NCBI GenBank assembly: GCA_965238045.1
Contig: CBDEGU010000012.1
Location: 2,046,001 to 2,110,000 of the forward strand
Length of the DNA: 64,000 nucleotides
Origin: CBDEGU01 sp965238045
GTDB lineage: Bacteria; Acidobacteriota; Terriglobia; Bryobacterales; UBA6623
Direction of reading: 5' to 3'
Shown here: one piece after another, positions 1 through 8,377 of the stretch
Position numbering within the stretch: position 1 is the first letter of the stretch
How the letters are laid out: every line of letters starts with the position of its first letter
Translations under genes and position numbers: made by a program
Notes under the pieces: model-generated
Database searches by the model: none
The model's input: only the letters and a program-made list of their open reading frames with translations
Told to the model about the DNA's origin: nothing

Positions 1-3000
1 CCAGCGGCGCGTAGATTGTGCTCTGCATCTTCATCGCTTCCAGGCTCAACAGCTTGTCATTGCGCTTCACCTCGCCTCCCCCTTGCACATAGAGGCCCGT
101 AATCAACCCCGGCGTCGGCGCTCCGATGTGTCCCGGCTCCGCAGCCTGTGCTTTTGGATGCGTCCGCTCCTTCACCTGCAACGACTCGTCGCGAACCGCC
201 ACCTCGCGCGGCTGCCCATTCAGTTCGAAAAATACTGTCCGGGCGCCGTCCGGATGAGGATCGCCGATCGTCAAGAACTTGATCACAAGTGTCTTGCCCG
301 GCTCGATATCGACCGTGTGTTCCGCGCCGGACTCCATCCCATAGAAGAAGACCGGCGTCGGCAGCACGCTCACATCCCCCGCGCTTCGCCGGACATCGCT
401 GAACTTTTCGAACACCTCCGGGTAGAGGAGATAGCTCAGCACGTCGTCCCGCCCCACCGGATTCACCGACTTCTGCTCCAGGTGCTTCTGTACCGCATCG
501 AAATCCGCCGCCGGCAAACTGGCGCCCGGACGCCCCGCAATCGGCTTCCTGCCCCGCAAGAGAATCTTGCGCACCTTCTTTGGCCACCCGCCCGGTGGCG
601 TCCCAAGCGATCCGGCAAACAAATCCACAACCGAATCCGGGAACGCCACATCGTGGTCATCCCCCAGGTGCAGCACATCCTCCGGCGTCATCCCTTTCAC
701 GATCAAGAACAACGCCATGTCACCCACAACCTTGCTAGACGGCGTCACCTTCACGATGTCCCCGAAAAGCCGATTCACCCGGGCGTACATCCGCTCCACT
801 TCCGGCCAGCGATGCCGCAAACCCATCGCCGACGCTTGCTGCTTCAAGTTCGTATACTGCCCGCCCGGAATTTCGTGCTGATACACGCCCGCGCTGCCCG
901 CCGCCGGACTATCGTCAAACGGGGCGTAGTAAGTCCGCACCGTCTCCCAATACCGCGAACAATCATTGAGCGCATCCATATCCAGCCCCGTATCGCGCGG
1001 CGTGTTCCGCAACGACTCGACCATCGAATTCAGATTCGGCTGGCTGGTCTGCCCGCTGAGTGCCGCGATGGACCCATCGACAATGTCGACACCGGCTTCC
1101 GCGGCCTTCAGCAGGGTCGCCGCGTTGAGTCCGCTGGAGTCATGTGTGTGGAAATGAATCGGTATCTCGATCTCTTGCTTCAGCGCCGCGACAAGCTCGA
1201 ATGCCGCATAGGGTTTACACAACCCCGCCATATCCTTGATCCCAAGAATATGCGCGCCCATCCGCTCCAGCCGCTTGGCAAGATCCACGTAATAGGCGAG
1301 GTTATACTTCGGCCTGCCTGGGTCGAGAATATCGCCCGTGTAGCAAATCGCCGGCTCGCAAATCGCTCCTGTTTCGTGAACGGCGTCAACCGCAACCTGC
1401 ATGTTGTCGATACAATTCAGCGAATCGAAAATCCGAAACACATCTATTCCCTGCCGCGCCGCCTCCAGCACGAACTCGCGCACGACGTTGTCCGGATAGC
1501 TAGCGTATCCGACCGCATTCGACGCCCGCAGCAGCATCTGGAAACAAATGTTCGGCACCCGCGCCCGCAACTGCCGCAACCGCCGCCAGGGATCCTCATG
1601 CAGGAAACGCATCGACACGTCGAACGTTGCGCCGCCCCACATTTCGAGGCTAAACAGGTTGGGCAGACGTCGCGCGACCGCGTCGCAGGTCCCCAGCAAG
1701 TCGTAAGTCCGAACGCGCGTCGCCAGCAACGATTGGTGCGCATCGCGGAACGTAGTGTCGGTCACCAGCAGCGGTTTCTGCTCTCGCACCCACGCCGCGA
1801 ACTTCTCCGGCCCTATCTCCCGCAACCGCTGCCTCGTTCCGGCCGGCGGTTCCACGCCGTGCTCGAACGGAACCTCGGGCGGCTCCTCGAACTCCTTCGG
1901 AACCGGCTTTCCCTTCACCGTCGCGTTGCCGTTAACGATCACTCCCGCGATGTAGCTCAGCAGCCGCGTCGCGCGGTCTCGCCGCGGGGTGAATTGGAAC
2001 AGTTCCGGGTGCTGATCGAGAAAACTTGTCGTGACTTCGCCCGCCTGAAACACGGGATGATTCACCACGTTTTCCAGAAACGGTATATTGGTCTTCACTC
2101 CGCGGATCCGAAACTCCCGCAACGCCCGGTCCGCCCGGCGGCAAGCGCCGGCCAGCGTGTTGTCCCAAGCCGTCATCTTCACCAGGAGCGAGTCGTAGTA
2201 GGGGTTGATTACCGATCCCGCGTAGGCCGTCGCCCCGTCGAGCCGAATCCCCAACCCCGCCGGCGAGCGATACGTCGTGATCCGCCCATAGTCGGGAGAA
2301 AACTGATTCTCCGGGTCCTCCGTCGTGATCCGGCACTGCAACGCAAAGCCGCGGACCCGCACGTCTTCCTGCTTCGGCAGTGAGAGCGGCGGCTGGTGCA
2401 GCCGACAGCCTTGTGCAATCAGAATCTGCGCTTGCACAATGTCGACACCGACAACTGTTTCCGTGACCGTGTGCTCGACCTGCACGCGGGGATTCACTTC
2501 GATGAAAAACCACTCGTCGCTGTCGACATCCAGCAGGAACTCAACCGTCCCCGCATTCACATACCCGACTTCGCGGGCCAGCTTGACCGCCGCACCGCAA
2601 AGATCGGCGCGCAATTCCGGCGATAGATTCGCTGCCGGCGCCACCTCGACCACCTTCTGGTGCCGCCGCTGCACCGAGCAATCCCGCTCGTAGAGGTGCA
2701 GCACGTTGCCATGCGTGTCGGCGAGGATCTGAACTTCGATGTGGCGCGCCCGCGTGATGTAGCGTTCAAGAAACACCGAGCCGTCACCAAACGCTGTCCG
2801 CGCTTCCTTGGCGGCCTCTTCCAGCTTGCCTCGAAACTCCGCTTCCGAATCGACGACCCGCATGCCGCGTCCGCCGCCGCCGAACGCCGCCTTGACGATG
2901 ATCGGGAAACCGATCTTCTTCGCCGCTTCGCAGGCTTCGTCAGCATCGCTCACCGGGTCGTCGAGCCCCGGTATCACCGGCACGCCGACCCTTGCGGCCA

Positions 3001-3364
3001 AGCGCCGCGCTTCGACCTTGTTTCCCAACAACGTCAGCAACTCAGGCGGCGGGCCGACAAAGGTAATACCCGCGTCCCGGCACGCATCCGCCAAGCGCCG
3101 GTTCTCCGACAAGAAGCCGTACCCGGGATGAATCGCGTCAATGTCTCGTTCTTTCGAGATCGAGATGATCTCGTCGACATCCATATACGCCGCGACCGGA
3201 CCTTGGCCGTGTCCAATCACATACGCCTCGTCGGCCTTGAAGCGGTGCAAGCTCAAGCGATCTTCATCGGAATAGATCGTGGCGGTGCGCAGGCCGAGTT
3301 CGGTAGCGGCCCGCATGATGCGGATTGCGATTTCGCCGCGATTCGCGGCTAGGATTTTCTTCAT
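1..3364 (-). CDS. pyc: Pyruvate carboxylase (3' end outside window)
   Basis: Biotin enzyme that carboxylates pyruvate to oxaloacetate (anaplerosis, cytoplasm). The minus-strand reading frame is open from ATG 3364 to the window edge, 1121 codons. The N-terminal biotin carboxylase/ATP-grasp part starts MKKILAANRGEIAIRI and has the glycine-rich GGGGRGMR at about residues 162-169. The carboxyltransferase part has DTTFRDAHQSLLATRVR, the metal/pyruvate site signature, then FDVSMRFLHEDPW. The biotin attachment motif EAMKMQ lies near residue 1110, right at the edge, so only about 25-35 residues are missing compared with the usual ~1150. The BC-CT-BCCP order in one chain separates it from acetyl-CoA carboxylase and from two-subunit forms. 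The start fits the conserved N-terminus. A 766-codon frame on the opposite strand is a GC-rich shadow. No co-transcribed partner is visible. Confidence 0.95.
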   Translation of the reverse strand, partial: MKKILAANRGEIAIRIMRAATELGLRTATIYSDEDRLSLHRFKADEAYVIGHGQGPVAAYMDVDEIISISKERDIDAIHPGYGFLSENRRLADACRDAGITFVGPPPELLTLLGNKVEARRLAARVGVPVIPGLDDPVSDADEACEAAKKIGFPIIVKAAFGGGGRGMRVVDSEAEFRGKLEEAAKEARTAFGDGSVFLERYITRARHIEVQILADTHGNVLHLYERDCSVQRRHQKVVEVAPAANLSPELRADLCGAAVKLAREVGYVNAGTVEFLLDVDSDEWFFIEVNPRVQVEHTVTETVVGVDIVQAQILIAQGCRLHQPPLSLPKQEDVRVRGFALQCRITTEDPENQFSPDYGRITTYRSPAGLGIRLDGATAYAGSVINPYYDSLLVKMTAWDNTLAGACRRADRALREFRIRGVKTNIPFLENVVNHPVFQAGEVTTSFLDQHPELFQFTPRRDRATRLLSYIAGVIVNGNATVKGKPVPKEFEEPPEVPFEHGVEPPAGTRQRLREIGPEKFAAWVREQKPLLVTDTTFRDAHQSLLATRVRTYDLLGTCDAVARRLPNLFSLEMWGGATFDVSMRFLHEDPWRRLRQLRARVPNICFQMLLRASNAVGYASYPDNVVREFVLEAARQGIDVFRIFDSLNCIDNMQVAVDAVHETGAICEPAICYTGDILDPGRPKYNLAYYVDLAKRLERMGAHILGIKDMAGLCKPYAAFELVAALKQEIEIPIHFHTHDSSGLNAATLLKAAEAGVDIVDGSIAALSGQTSQPNLNSMVESLRNTPRDTGLDMDALNDCSRYWETVRTYYAPFDDSPAAGSAGVYQHEIPGGQYTNLKQQASAMGLRHRWPEVERMYARVNRLFGDIVKVTPSSKVVGDMALFLIVKGMTPEDVLHLGDDHDVAFPDSVVDLFAGSLGTPPGGWPKKVRKILLRGRKPIAGRPGASLPAADFDAVQKHLEQKSVNPVGRDDVLSYLLYPEVFEKFSDVRRSAGDVSVLPTPVFFYGMESGAEHTVDIEPGKTLVIKFLTIGDPHPDGARTVFFELNGQPREVAVRDESLQVKERTHPKAQAAEPGHIGAPTPGLITGLYVQGGGEVKRNDKLLSLEAMKMQSTIYAPL

Positions 3365-3435
3365 GTGAGTTGTGACAGGACGGAGCGAGGCTATTCCTTC
3401 AGCTTATCGGGTTGGATCGGGCGGGCGCACATTGT

Positions 3436-3461
3436 TAACCCGCATTTCTCACCACTTGACC
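3436..3461 (+). repeat. Short arm of the TAGCCCGC interspersed repeat
   Basis: The sequence TAACCCGCATTTCTCACCAC followed by TTGACC matches the left end of the 185-bp element at 48791-48975 and the arms at 8385 and 23249. Only about 26 bp are retained, upstream of the divergent pyc start. Confidence 0.6.
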
Positions 3462-3545
3462 AGGATTTCCATTCCGCGCCGCCCCGAATACCACGTCCTT
3501 TCGCGCTGAACCCTGCCCATCACCTCCGGCGGCAGGCGCTACGGA
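3461..3545. repeat. Degenerate repeat, copy 1 (second copy 6040-6150)
   Basis: GGATTTCCATT, then GCGCCGCCCCGAA, ACGTCCTTTCGCGCTGAACC and CATCACCTCCGGCGGCAGGC, line up with the segment at 6040-6150 with scattered substitutions and a short indel. The reverse strand carries a GGAGGTGAT ribosome-site-like motif followed by a short open stretch, so the repeat may derive from the 5' end of a gene carried by a former mobile element. No intact product is left. Confidence 0.55.
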
Positions 3546-3862
3546 GATCTCTCCATGGCGACAGCGGTCCAGCGAACGATCGGCAGCAAGTCCACCTGTT
3601 TCAAGGGCACGCCGTTAACTCAGTTAACGCCGAGCCGGAGGAGGCGGTCCGGTCGATACTGCCAGGGCCGCGTCCCGACATGCCCCAGCTCTGGTACTGA
3701 CACGGCTCGATTCCATGCCTCGCGTCAAAACCAAGCTGGCAGGGCTCAATGTGCCCTTTTGGATCTCATCAAAGGCTTCATTCCTGAGGTGACAACGGCG
3801 GAGCGAAACTAGACCATAGAGCGGCGAAGCGAAGCCCGGCGGCTCCACCGAACAGGCCAAGC

Positions 3863-3913
3863 AGCCTAAACAGTTACTATCGGAGGGCCGCAAGTTTCAG
3901 CGGAAATCCGGGC
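3863..3913. repeat. Degenerate repeat, copy 1 (second copy 6845-6897)
   Basis: TAAACAGTT, CGGAGGGCCG and CAAGTTTCAGCGGAAA then CCGGGC correspond to the segment at 6845-6897. The second copy lies just outside the IS1380-like transposase remnant, so these may be old element ends. That assignment is an inference. Confidence 0.5.
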
Positions 3914-3940
3914 AACTTCTCGGGTGCGTCAAGCACCGCT

Positions 3941-4030
3941 GCGAAGAGAGTTCTGTATCGGACCATGCTCCGCTTGAGCGCAGCTCGGGCGACCAATCCC
4001 GTGGGGGTTCGAGTCCCCGTCTCCGCGCCA
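3941..4030 (+). other. tRNA 3'-end-like sequence, possible attachment-site remnant
   Basis: The last 28 bases have tRNA geometry: a GGGG stem arm, a TTCGAGT loop at 4008-4014, a CCCC return arm, seven acceptor bases TCTCCGC, a discriminator base and CCA at 4028-4030. A possible 5' acceptor arm GCGAAGA at 3941 pairs with one mismatch, giving about 90 nt. However, no D-arm or normal anticodon arm can be folded, and one T-stem pair is G-G. It is not a convincing functional tRNA or tmRNA. A tRNA 3' end duplicated by past integration is a reasonable reading. Confidence 0.3.
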
Positions 4031-4031
4031 T

Positions 4032-5327
4032 TCATCCGCTACGGTTGCGGACCCGCAACCAGACCGCTAACGGCACGGAGAACTCCAGAAGGACCAACCA
4101 GATGTTTTCCTCCATCCGTAGATAGGCATGGTAGGACAAAAAGACGGATCCGCTGAGTGCCAGCCAAAACCAGGCCCGTCGGATCGCTGCGAACGGTAGG
4201 ATCCAAGTCACGTACCATGGCGCCAGCATGGGCGTACAGAGAAGAAACGCTCCGAACAACCAGAGTCCTTGGGAGAAGACGCCCTGGGGTGAACCGTCAT
4301 CTCTTCGATCGGCGATGAACGCAGCCGCGGCAACGGCGAGCGCCAGAAAAGCCAGTTCGACTTCGCGATACACCGGCAAGAGTCTCGGGAGAGCCGGATT
4401 GAAAGTCCAGTACGCGGCATAAGCTTTCATTCCCTCCGGAGGTGCGGCCGCAATGAGGGCAAGAGCGCCCGCGGGAGCCAAAATACCCAGCCAACCGAGC
4501 CTTTTGTACAACGCAGGCAGAAACACAAGGGGCGTGGGCTTCACTAGGGTTGCAATGGCGACGAATAAGCTCGACCGCGGGCGAACGTTGTGCAAGGCGG
4601 CCATCAGGAAAAATATGAGCACGGCATCGATATGAGCCGATCCGGCGAATTCCTTGATGACGAGCGGATTCCAGGCATACGCCAGCACTGGAAAGTCTCC
4701 GGTCCCGAGACGTCTACAAATGCTCGCCAGCAGCCAAACTACCCCCAGATCGAAGCTCACGATAAGCAACTTGAAGACCAATACGCTGCCAGGCCGCAGG
4801 ATGTGCGCCAGGCGAAAGACAGCTTGCGCCGCATAGGGATAAGGTGAGGCGAACTGACGGTACCCGATGTTGTCGAATACGGGGCCCCATGTTGGGGAGT
4901 CGTACAACCGTTGATACAGGGCCGGATTATCGAGCTCCAGTTCGTATTCTTCGAGCGCGTCCGGGGCAACCCGCAGAGGGTTGACACCTGCCGACCAGGC
5001 ATGCCCCTCCCACAGGTACCGCCATATGTCGTCGTCGTACAGGATCAGTCGTTGATAGGTTCCATTCTCAGAATCGAAGCCGGCCGGAAGAAGGATCAGC
5101 CGGAACAAAACGGCGACCGCGAAAATCCACCTCTTACTTGGCGGCGATTTGTGGGCCAGCCCAAGGGTGACTGCCCAGATGAGGGACAGCAGCGAAAAGA
5201 TAAAGAGGAAAACGAGGAAGTCGTTCAGCGAGTTATCGGAACGCACGAACAACACGGCGGCCGCGTATCCCGCAGCCGACAGCGCGCACAGGGCAGGATA
5301 GATCCAGCGAGGCCTGACTCCCGTCAT
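4032..5327 (-). CDS. GT-C type membrane glycosyltransferase (polyprenol-phosphate sugar user)
   Basis: A 431-residue integral membrane protein with about ten hydrophobic segments. The first lumenal loop has LILYDDDIWRYLWEGH (acidic cluster near residues 98-100), typical of GT-C mannosyltransferase-like enzymes that transfer sugars from polyprenyl phosphate outside the membrane. The family is recognised from this motif and the topology; donor and acceptor cannot be told. The start at 5327 is chosen because its ATG overlaps the TGA of the preceding secreted gene (ATGA), which implies translational coupling. A longer in-frame start at 5381 would add 18 charged residues inside that gene. Codon choice and GC look a little lower than in the surroundings, and the gene sits between decayed mobile-element sequences, which suggests acquisition. 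Confidence 0.7.
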   Translation of the reverse strand: MTGVRPRWIYPALCALSAAGYAAAVLFVRSDNSLNDFLVFLFIFSLLSLIWAVTLGLAHKSPPSKRWIFAVAVLFRLILLPAGFDSENGTYQRLILYDDDIWRYLWEGHAWSAGVNPLRVAPDALEEYELELDNPALYQRLYDSPTWGPVFDNIGYRQFASPYPYAAQAVFRLAHILRPGSVLVFKLLIVSFDLGVVWLLASICRRLGTGDFPVLAYAWNPLVIKEFAGSAHIDAVLIFFLMAALHNVRPRSSLFVAIATLVKPTPLVFLPALYKRLGWLGILAPAGALALIAAAPPEGMKAYAAYWTFNPALPRLLPVYREVELAFLALAVAAAAFIADRRDDGSPQGVFSQGLWLFGAFLLCTPMLAPWYVTWILPFAAIRRAWFWLALSGSVFLSYHAYLRMEENIWLVLLEFSVPLAVWLRVRNRSG

Positions 5328-5707
5328 TTCCTCTTCGGTTTTAGAACCTTTACCTCGAGAACCTCCACATCGGCCGTACAATAGACGATCCTTGCCCGCG
5401 AATCGATCGGTACTTTCGCGAGCGGATTGATCTTCAAGTCTCTCTGCTTGAATCCAGGGATCCTATACTTCGTCTTTTCGCCGACGATGATCGCAATGGC
5501 TTGCTCCCTCTTGGTTACAAGGATGATCTGCTGCTTTTCTTCATCCACTTCAGTAATGGTACCTTTTAGGGTCGCGGTGGGGCACGACGGATGAGCGCCC
5601 TGTAAATAAGGGCCGATCCTTCCCCGAGGCATCGTTTCTGATGCCGATGCAATTCCAAGGCCGATTGTGAAAAGAGCTAACGGTGCTAGGTGTCGAGCTT
5701 ATTTCAT
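5324..5707 (-). pseudogene. Small secreted protein gene with stop at codon 3
   Basis: The expected start ATG 5707 has a clear GGAGG (about 5713-5717), but the frame reads ATG AAA TAA (TAA at 5701-5699). It then continues open as a textbook signal peptide (ARHLAPLALFTIGLGIASA) into a 102-codon tail to 5324. The tail starts internally at ATG 5632 without the signal. The mature part (TATLKGTITEVDEEKQQIIL...) resembles small secreted beta-rich DUF5666-like proteins, though the family is uncertain. The end overlaps the start of the membrane glycosyltransferase by ATGA. Either one base change (for example TAA from a sense codon) has inactivated the gene, or there is a base-call error, or translation starts downstream as a cytoplasmic form. 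Confidence 0.6.
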
Positions 5708-5724
5708 TTTGCCTCCGGTATGTC

Positions 5725-5877
5725 TCACCAATCCTTTCTCGTCGCTTGATCATAGTCTCTCAGCAAGTCCTCTGCATAATTGTCACTGAACTGGGCTTGT
5801 CTAACGATTGCGTACATGTCTGATTCGCTGAATGCCGTCACCTTCTTCGCCGCCCAGAACCCATCTGTCGGGAGACG
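5725..5877 (-). pseudogene. C-terminal fragment of a conserved hypothetical protein
   Basis: The final ~49 codons (DGFWAAKKVTAFSESDMYAI, then QAQFSDNYAEDLL, ending ATRKDW) resemble the tail of a large hypothetical family seen in Acidobacteriota, where FWAAK is followed by a helical stretch ending near YSDP..A..L. This recognition is from memory of the motif. Upstream codons in the same frame (to 6144) look random and include a repeat, so only the tail remains. Confidence 0.35.
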
Positions 5878-6039
5878 ATTCTGGAAGGGCCGCACTCGGG
5901 TAGTTCGGTCAGTCTGCCTTCTGACGCTGCAATCTTTGTCAGACCGGTCCGGCGCGCGGCCCGAGCCGCGCGCAACGCGCCCGTCACGGTCTGATGTAAC
6001 TCGCCGCTTGCGTATGGCTCCACCAATAAATCGTAACCA

Positions 6040-6150
6040 GGATTTCCATTTTGGCCCTGGCACGGTCACAGTATACACCAGCGCCGCTCCGAACAACACG
6101 TCTTTTCGAGCTGAACCGTGCACATCACCTCCGCCGGTAGGCACCAGGGC
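6040..6150. repeat. Degenerate repeat, copy 2 (first copy 3461-3545)
   Basis: Shares GGATTTCCATT, GCGCCGCTCCGAA, CACGTCTTTTCGAGCTGAACC and CATCACCTCCGCCGGTAGGC with 3461-3545, in the same orientation. It carries about 20 extra bases in the middle. Confidence 0.55.
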
Positions 6151-6263
6151 TCGTCCATCCGCTCACAGACGTTGATTGAGCGGGCTGAACGGCGCTTCGG
6201 CCGACACTGCTCCATGCGAAATCTTTTTGGAGCCAAAAGCTGTTGATCCTCGTCCGGGCAACG

Positions 6264-6732
6264 CTACCCGCCCGGCAGCGGCAGCGCCCAGATCCGGTGC
6301 AGCATGTCAGCGAACAGCCACCGGTTCAGACGCCCCTCGGCCAGCAGCAGCCAGTAGTAGCGGGCGTGCTTGACCAGCCGGCTGCCCGTCTTCAGCAGCC
6401 GCTGCTGCAAGCTCGTCGGTGACTAGCCTTTGATGCGCCGCGGCAGCCCGAGCCTGCGCCATAGGTTCCCCAGGTTGTCGGTCACCACACTCAGCCGCAG
6501 CCGCGCTTCTTTCACCTCGAAACGATGTTGGCCCGGAACCGATGGCACGACCGTCTTGTCCAGTGCGTGGCCTGCTTGCCCTCTTTGATCCACTGCTCGG
6601 CCGTACCGCGCTTGTTGTAGAAGCGCACGACCGAGCGGCTCGCCAAGCTCATGCTCATCACGAGGAATCCGGCGCCCGAGAATAGTTCGCCCTGGTGATG
6701 TTCCACCTTGGCGAGAACTCTTGTGGCGGCGT
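6264..6732 (-). pseudogene. IS1380-family transposase remnant (C-terminal third)
   Basis: Reading the minus strand gives, in order, RVLAKVEHHQGELFSGAGF, FYNKRGTAEQWIKEGKQA and TRRSCHRFRANIV. After a frame change follow DNLGNLWRRLGLPRRIKG, a stop codon, then SLQQRLLKTGSRLVKHARYY and WLLLAEGRLNRWLF, ending before the TAG at 6264. This is the characteristic C-terminal part of IS1380-type DDE transposases (FYN.RGTAEQWIKEGK and the ...NLGNLWRRL helix). Only about 150 of ~430 residues remain, with at least one frameshift and one in-frame stop. The N-terminal catalytic part is absent, so the element is dead. Confidence 0.8.
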
Positions 6733-7100
6733 GGTCAAGTTAACGCATCACAAGCTCAGACGACCCCAAGACATGGGTAGCGAGACCGCGCCTGAATACT
6801 CGATATCGTAGCTTGGCCCCTCGGCCACCAGTTAACTTGGCAATGCCGCATAAACTGTTCGCACCGCGGAGCCGTAAGTTTCAACGGAAAAACGGGCCTG
6901 CTCCGCCGCAGGTAGCCACGCTGGATGGTGGGTGCGCCGGTGGTGGCTGCGCGTCTGTGGGCTCCTCCTCCCGCTACACTCCCTTGCGCTTCTAGCGCGG
7001 AATTTTCACGGCGGGCAAAACACCGCCGGAACGGGAAAAGGGCGATTCGTGGCAGGCATTACGACAACAAGGGGGGCTCCGCGCGGCAAAAGGCCTGGAG
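6733..7100. other. Non-coding flank of the IS remnant
   Basis: No gene is supported here. The stretch carries the second copy of the CAAGTTTCAGCGG-type repeat (6845-6897) and two GTTAAC motifs (near 6737 and 6829). GTTAAC motifs also occur near 3615 and 3625. Confidence 0.5.
6845..6897. repeat. Degenerate repeat, copy 2 (first copy 3863-3913)
   Basis: ATAAACTGTT, CGGAGCCG and TAAGTTTCAACGGAAAA followed by CGGGC match 3863-3913 in the same orientation. It lies about 110 bp beyond the transposase remnant. Confidence 0.5.
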
Positions 7101-7559
7101 CTACCGGTTGCTCTTCTGCCGGCTGGCGAGGCTATCTACGATATGGCGGGCCTCTCGTTCCGACGAGAGGCCATTCAACACAATCTGGCCTGAGCGCACC
7201 GATGCTTGAATGATCGGCGCGGAGACCGGGCGGTCGTTGACCAGAATCGCCAGCTGTCTTCCGAGATTGTTTTTCGTTAGTTCGGCAAGCTTCTTCGTTC
7301 CAGCCGGCGTGAGCAGAAGTTTGACTTGCGCCCGTTTGGCGGAGCGGATAACTTGGGCGGAAGCTACGTCGGCCTCGCTGAGAACCACCTCCGGATGAAG
7401 ATAGATCGGCTCCCGCGAACCGGAGACAGCAACCTCTCTCAGGCCGGGGCCTGGGTGCCGCTGGGCGAAGCGAAACTCAATCGTCACCTCCTGGGCATAT
7501 AGGAAGGGCTGGACGATTCCCAGAAGAGCAATGGCGATCCAGTGGATGGTCCGTGGCAT
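7101..7559 (-). CDS. Secreted stand-alone SecD P1-head-like protein
   Basis: A 152-residue exported protein. The signal peptide is IHWIAIALLGIVQPFLYAQ. The mature part (IEFRFAQRHPGPGLREVAVS, YLHPEVVLSEADVASAQV, KLLLTPAGTKKLAELT, LAILVNDRPVSAPIIQ, IVLNGLSSEREARHIV) follows the pattern of the SecDF periplasmic P1 head domain: a YL...V....DV..A motif, LT..G...L, and V.DG...SAP. In SecD this domain is embedded between membrane segments; here it is alone, with no transmembrane helices and no secF nearby. The start ATG 7559 is preceded by GGGGGA. An upstream in-frame TTG at 7577 would add six residues. Its role is unknown; binding an exported peptide or acting as an adaptor are guesses. Confidence 0.65.
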   Translation of the reverse strand: MPRTIHWIAIALLGIVQPFLYAQEVTIEFRFAQRHPGPGLREVAVSGSREPIYLHPEVVLSEADVASAQVIRSAKRAQVKLLLTPAGTKKLAELTKNNLGRQLAILVNDRPVSAPIIQASVRSGQIVLNGLSSEREARHIVDSLASRQKSNR

Positions 7560-7717
7560 GGCAACACATCCCCCCAAGCTTGATATGCAAGCCAGTCACG
7601 GCAGCGGTTCTCCCACGATACTGCCGAAAAGCGTGCTTCTCTCGATTCTAGCACCGCCCGCAACCGCCAACAGTGTGTAACGGAGTGAGCGAAAATAGAC
7701 GATCGAGCGTGTAGATC

Positions 7718-8362
7718 GTGTATCAGGCGATATTCATTGGCGCGGTTTGGCTCTCTCTGGCGGCGGTTTCGGTCTCGCCGCTGGAAGCGCAGTTTCGGCG
7801 ATTGTTCCCGTGGCTCCAGCGCGCGGACCCGAAGATTCAGACCGAGGTCATCGTCGATAGGAGAACCGCCGAGCTATTGGAGTTGAAGATCAGCATCTTC
7901 CCGTTCGCGTCCAATATCAAGGGGGAGCCCGGGCCGCCGCCGTTCGCCCAGTATCTCGAAAAAGCCCTGCTGCAGGCCGGGGCCGATGCCGCCGCGACAG
8001 CCCGGCGTCCCTGGGAGGGACTGTCGGCGCACCGGCTTGCGGCCTTGACTGCTGAAGATCGCCGCGCCGCCCTGGCCGCGGCGGGACGATCGAGCGGGCG
8101 GGAGTTGGTGATTTGGGGAACGGTCGAGAACTTCTACCGCGATGCGCGAGGAGGCTTGAGGGTACGGGTCAGCCTGCGGGTGCTCTCGGCCGAGAGCAGC
8201 GCGGTCCTCTGGAGAGGGGACAAGCACGCCGAGTGGATTCGCCGGTTCTCGGTAGAAGACTGCCTCCTGAACCTGGCCTGGTCGTTTGTCGCCGAGTGGC
8301 TTCCGCCGGAAGAAGAGAACTCCGCCGAACCCGCTGGTTTGACATTTTGGGAAGAGCCATGA
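7718..8362 (+). CDS. Exported hypothetical protein, LpoB/TolB-like fold suspected
   Basis: 214 residues from GTG 7718. An N-terminal hydrophobic signal segment (AIFIGAVWLSLAAVSVSPLEAQ) suggests export. The rest has ISIFPFASN, a YLEKALLQAGADAA helix, GRELVIWGTVENFY and VSLRVLSAESSAVLWRG. That order (a beta strand ending in PF, a helix, then a strand ending in GTV and a strand reporting a property of the whole) is seen in LpoB/TolB-N/CsgG-like periplasmic domains. This is a fold-level impression, not a family call. It ends 15 bases before the exported enolase-superfamily gene and may be co-transcribed with it. No cysteine for lipidation is visible. Confidence 0.55.
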   Translation: MYQAIFIGAVWLSLAAVSVSPLEAQFRRLFPWLQRADPKIQTEVIVDRRTAELLELKISIFPFASNIKGEPGPPPFAQYLEKALLQAGADAAATARRPWEGLSAHRLAALTAEDRRAALAAAGRSSGRELVIWGTVENFYRDARGGLRVRVSLRVLSAESSAVLWRGDKHAEWIRRFSVEDCLLNLAWSFVAEWLPPEEENSAEPAGLTFWEEP

Positions 8363-8377
8363 TATTCAAGGGCTGCG

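Larger units (their letters stand above)
3365..4031. other. Intergenic patch of decayed repeats, no gene
   Basis: No convincing coding frame was found in these ~670 bases. They hold one arm of the TAGCCCGC repeat (about 3436-3461), a segment that recurs near 6.1 kb (3461-3545), a second segment that recurs near 6.85 kb (3863-3913), and a tRNA-3'-like stretch ending in CCA at 4030. The mixture looks like remains of mobile elements between pyc and the acquired-looking genes at 4.0-5.7 kb. Confidence 0.6.

Noticed and set aside
83..2383. 766-codon open frame on the plus strand
   Set aside because: It is antisense to the pyruvate carboxylase gene, is dominated by Arg/His/Pro/Leu, and has no recognisable motif; high-GC shadow.
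3541..4030. tmRNA (ssrA) ending in the CCA at 4030
   Set aside because: No 5' GG...ATTCGAC signature or proteolysis tag frame was found at the expected ~350-nt distance.
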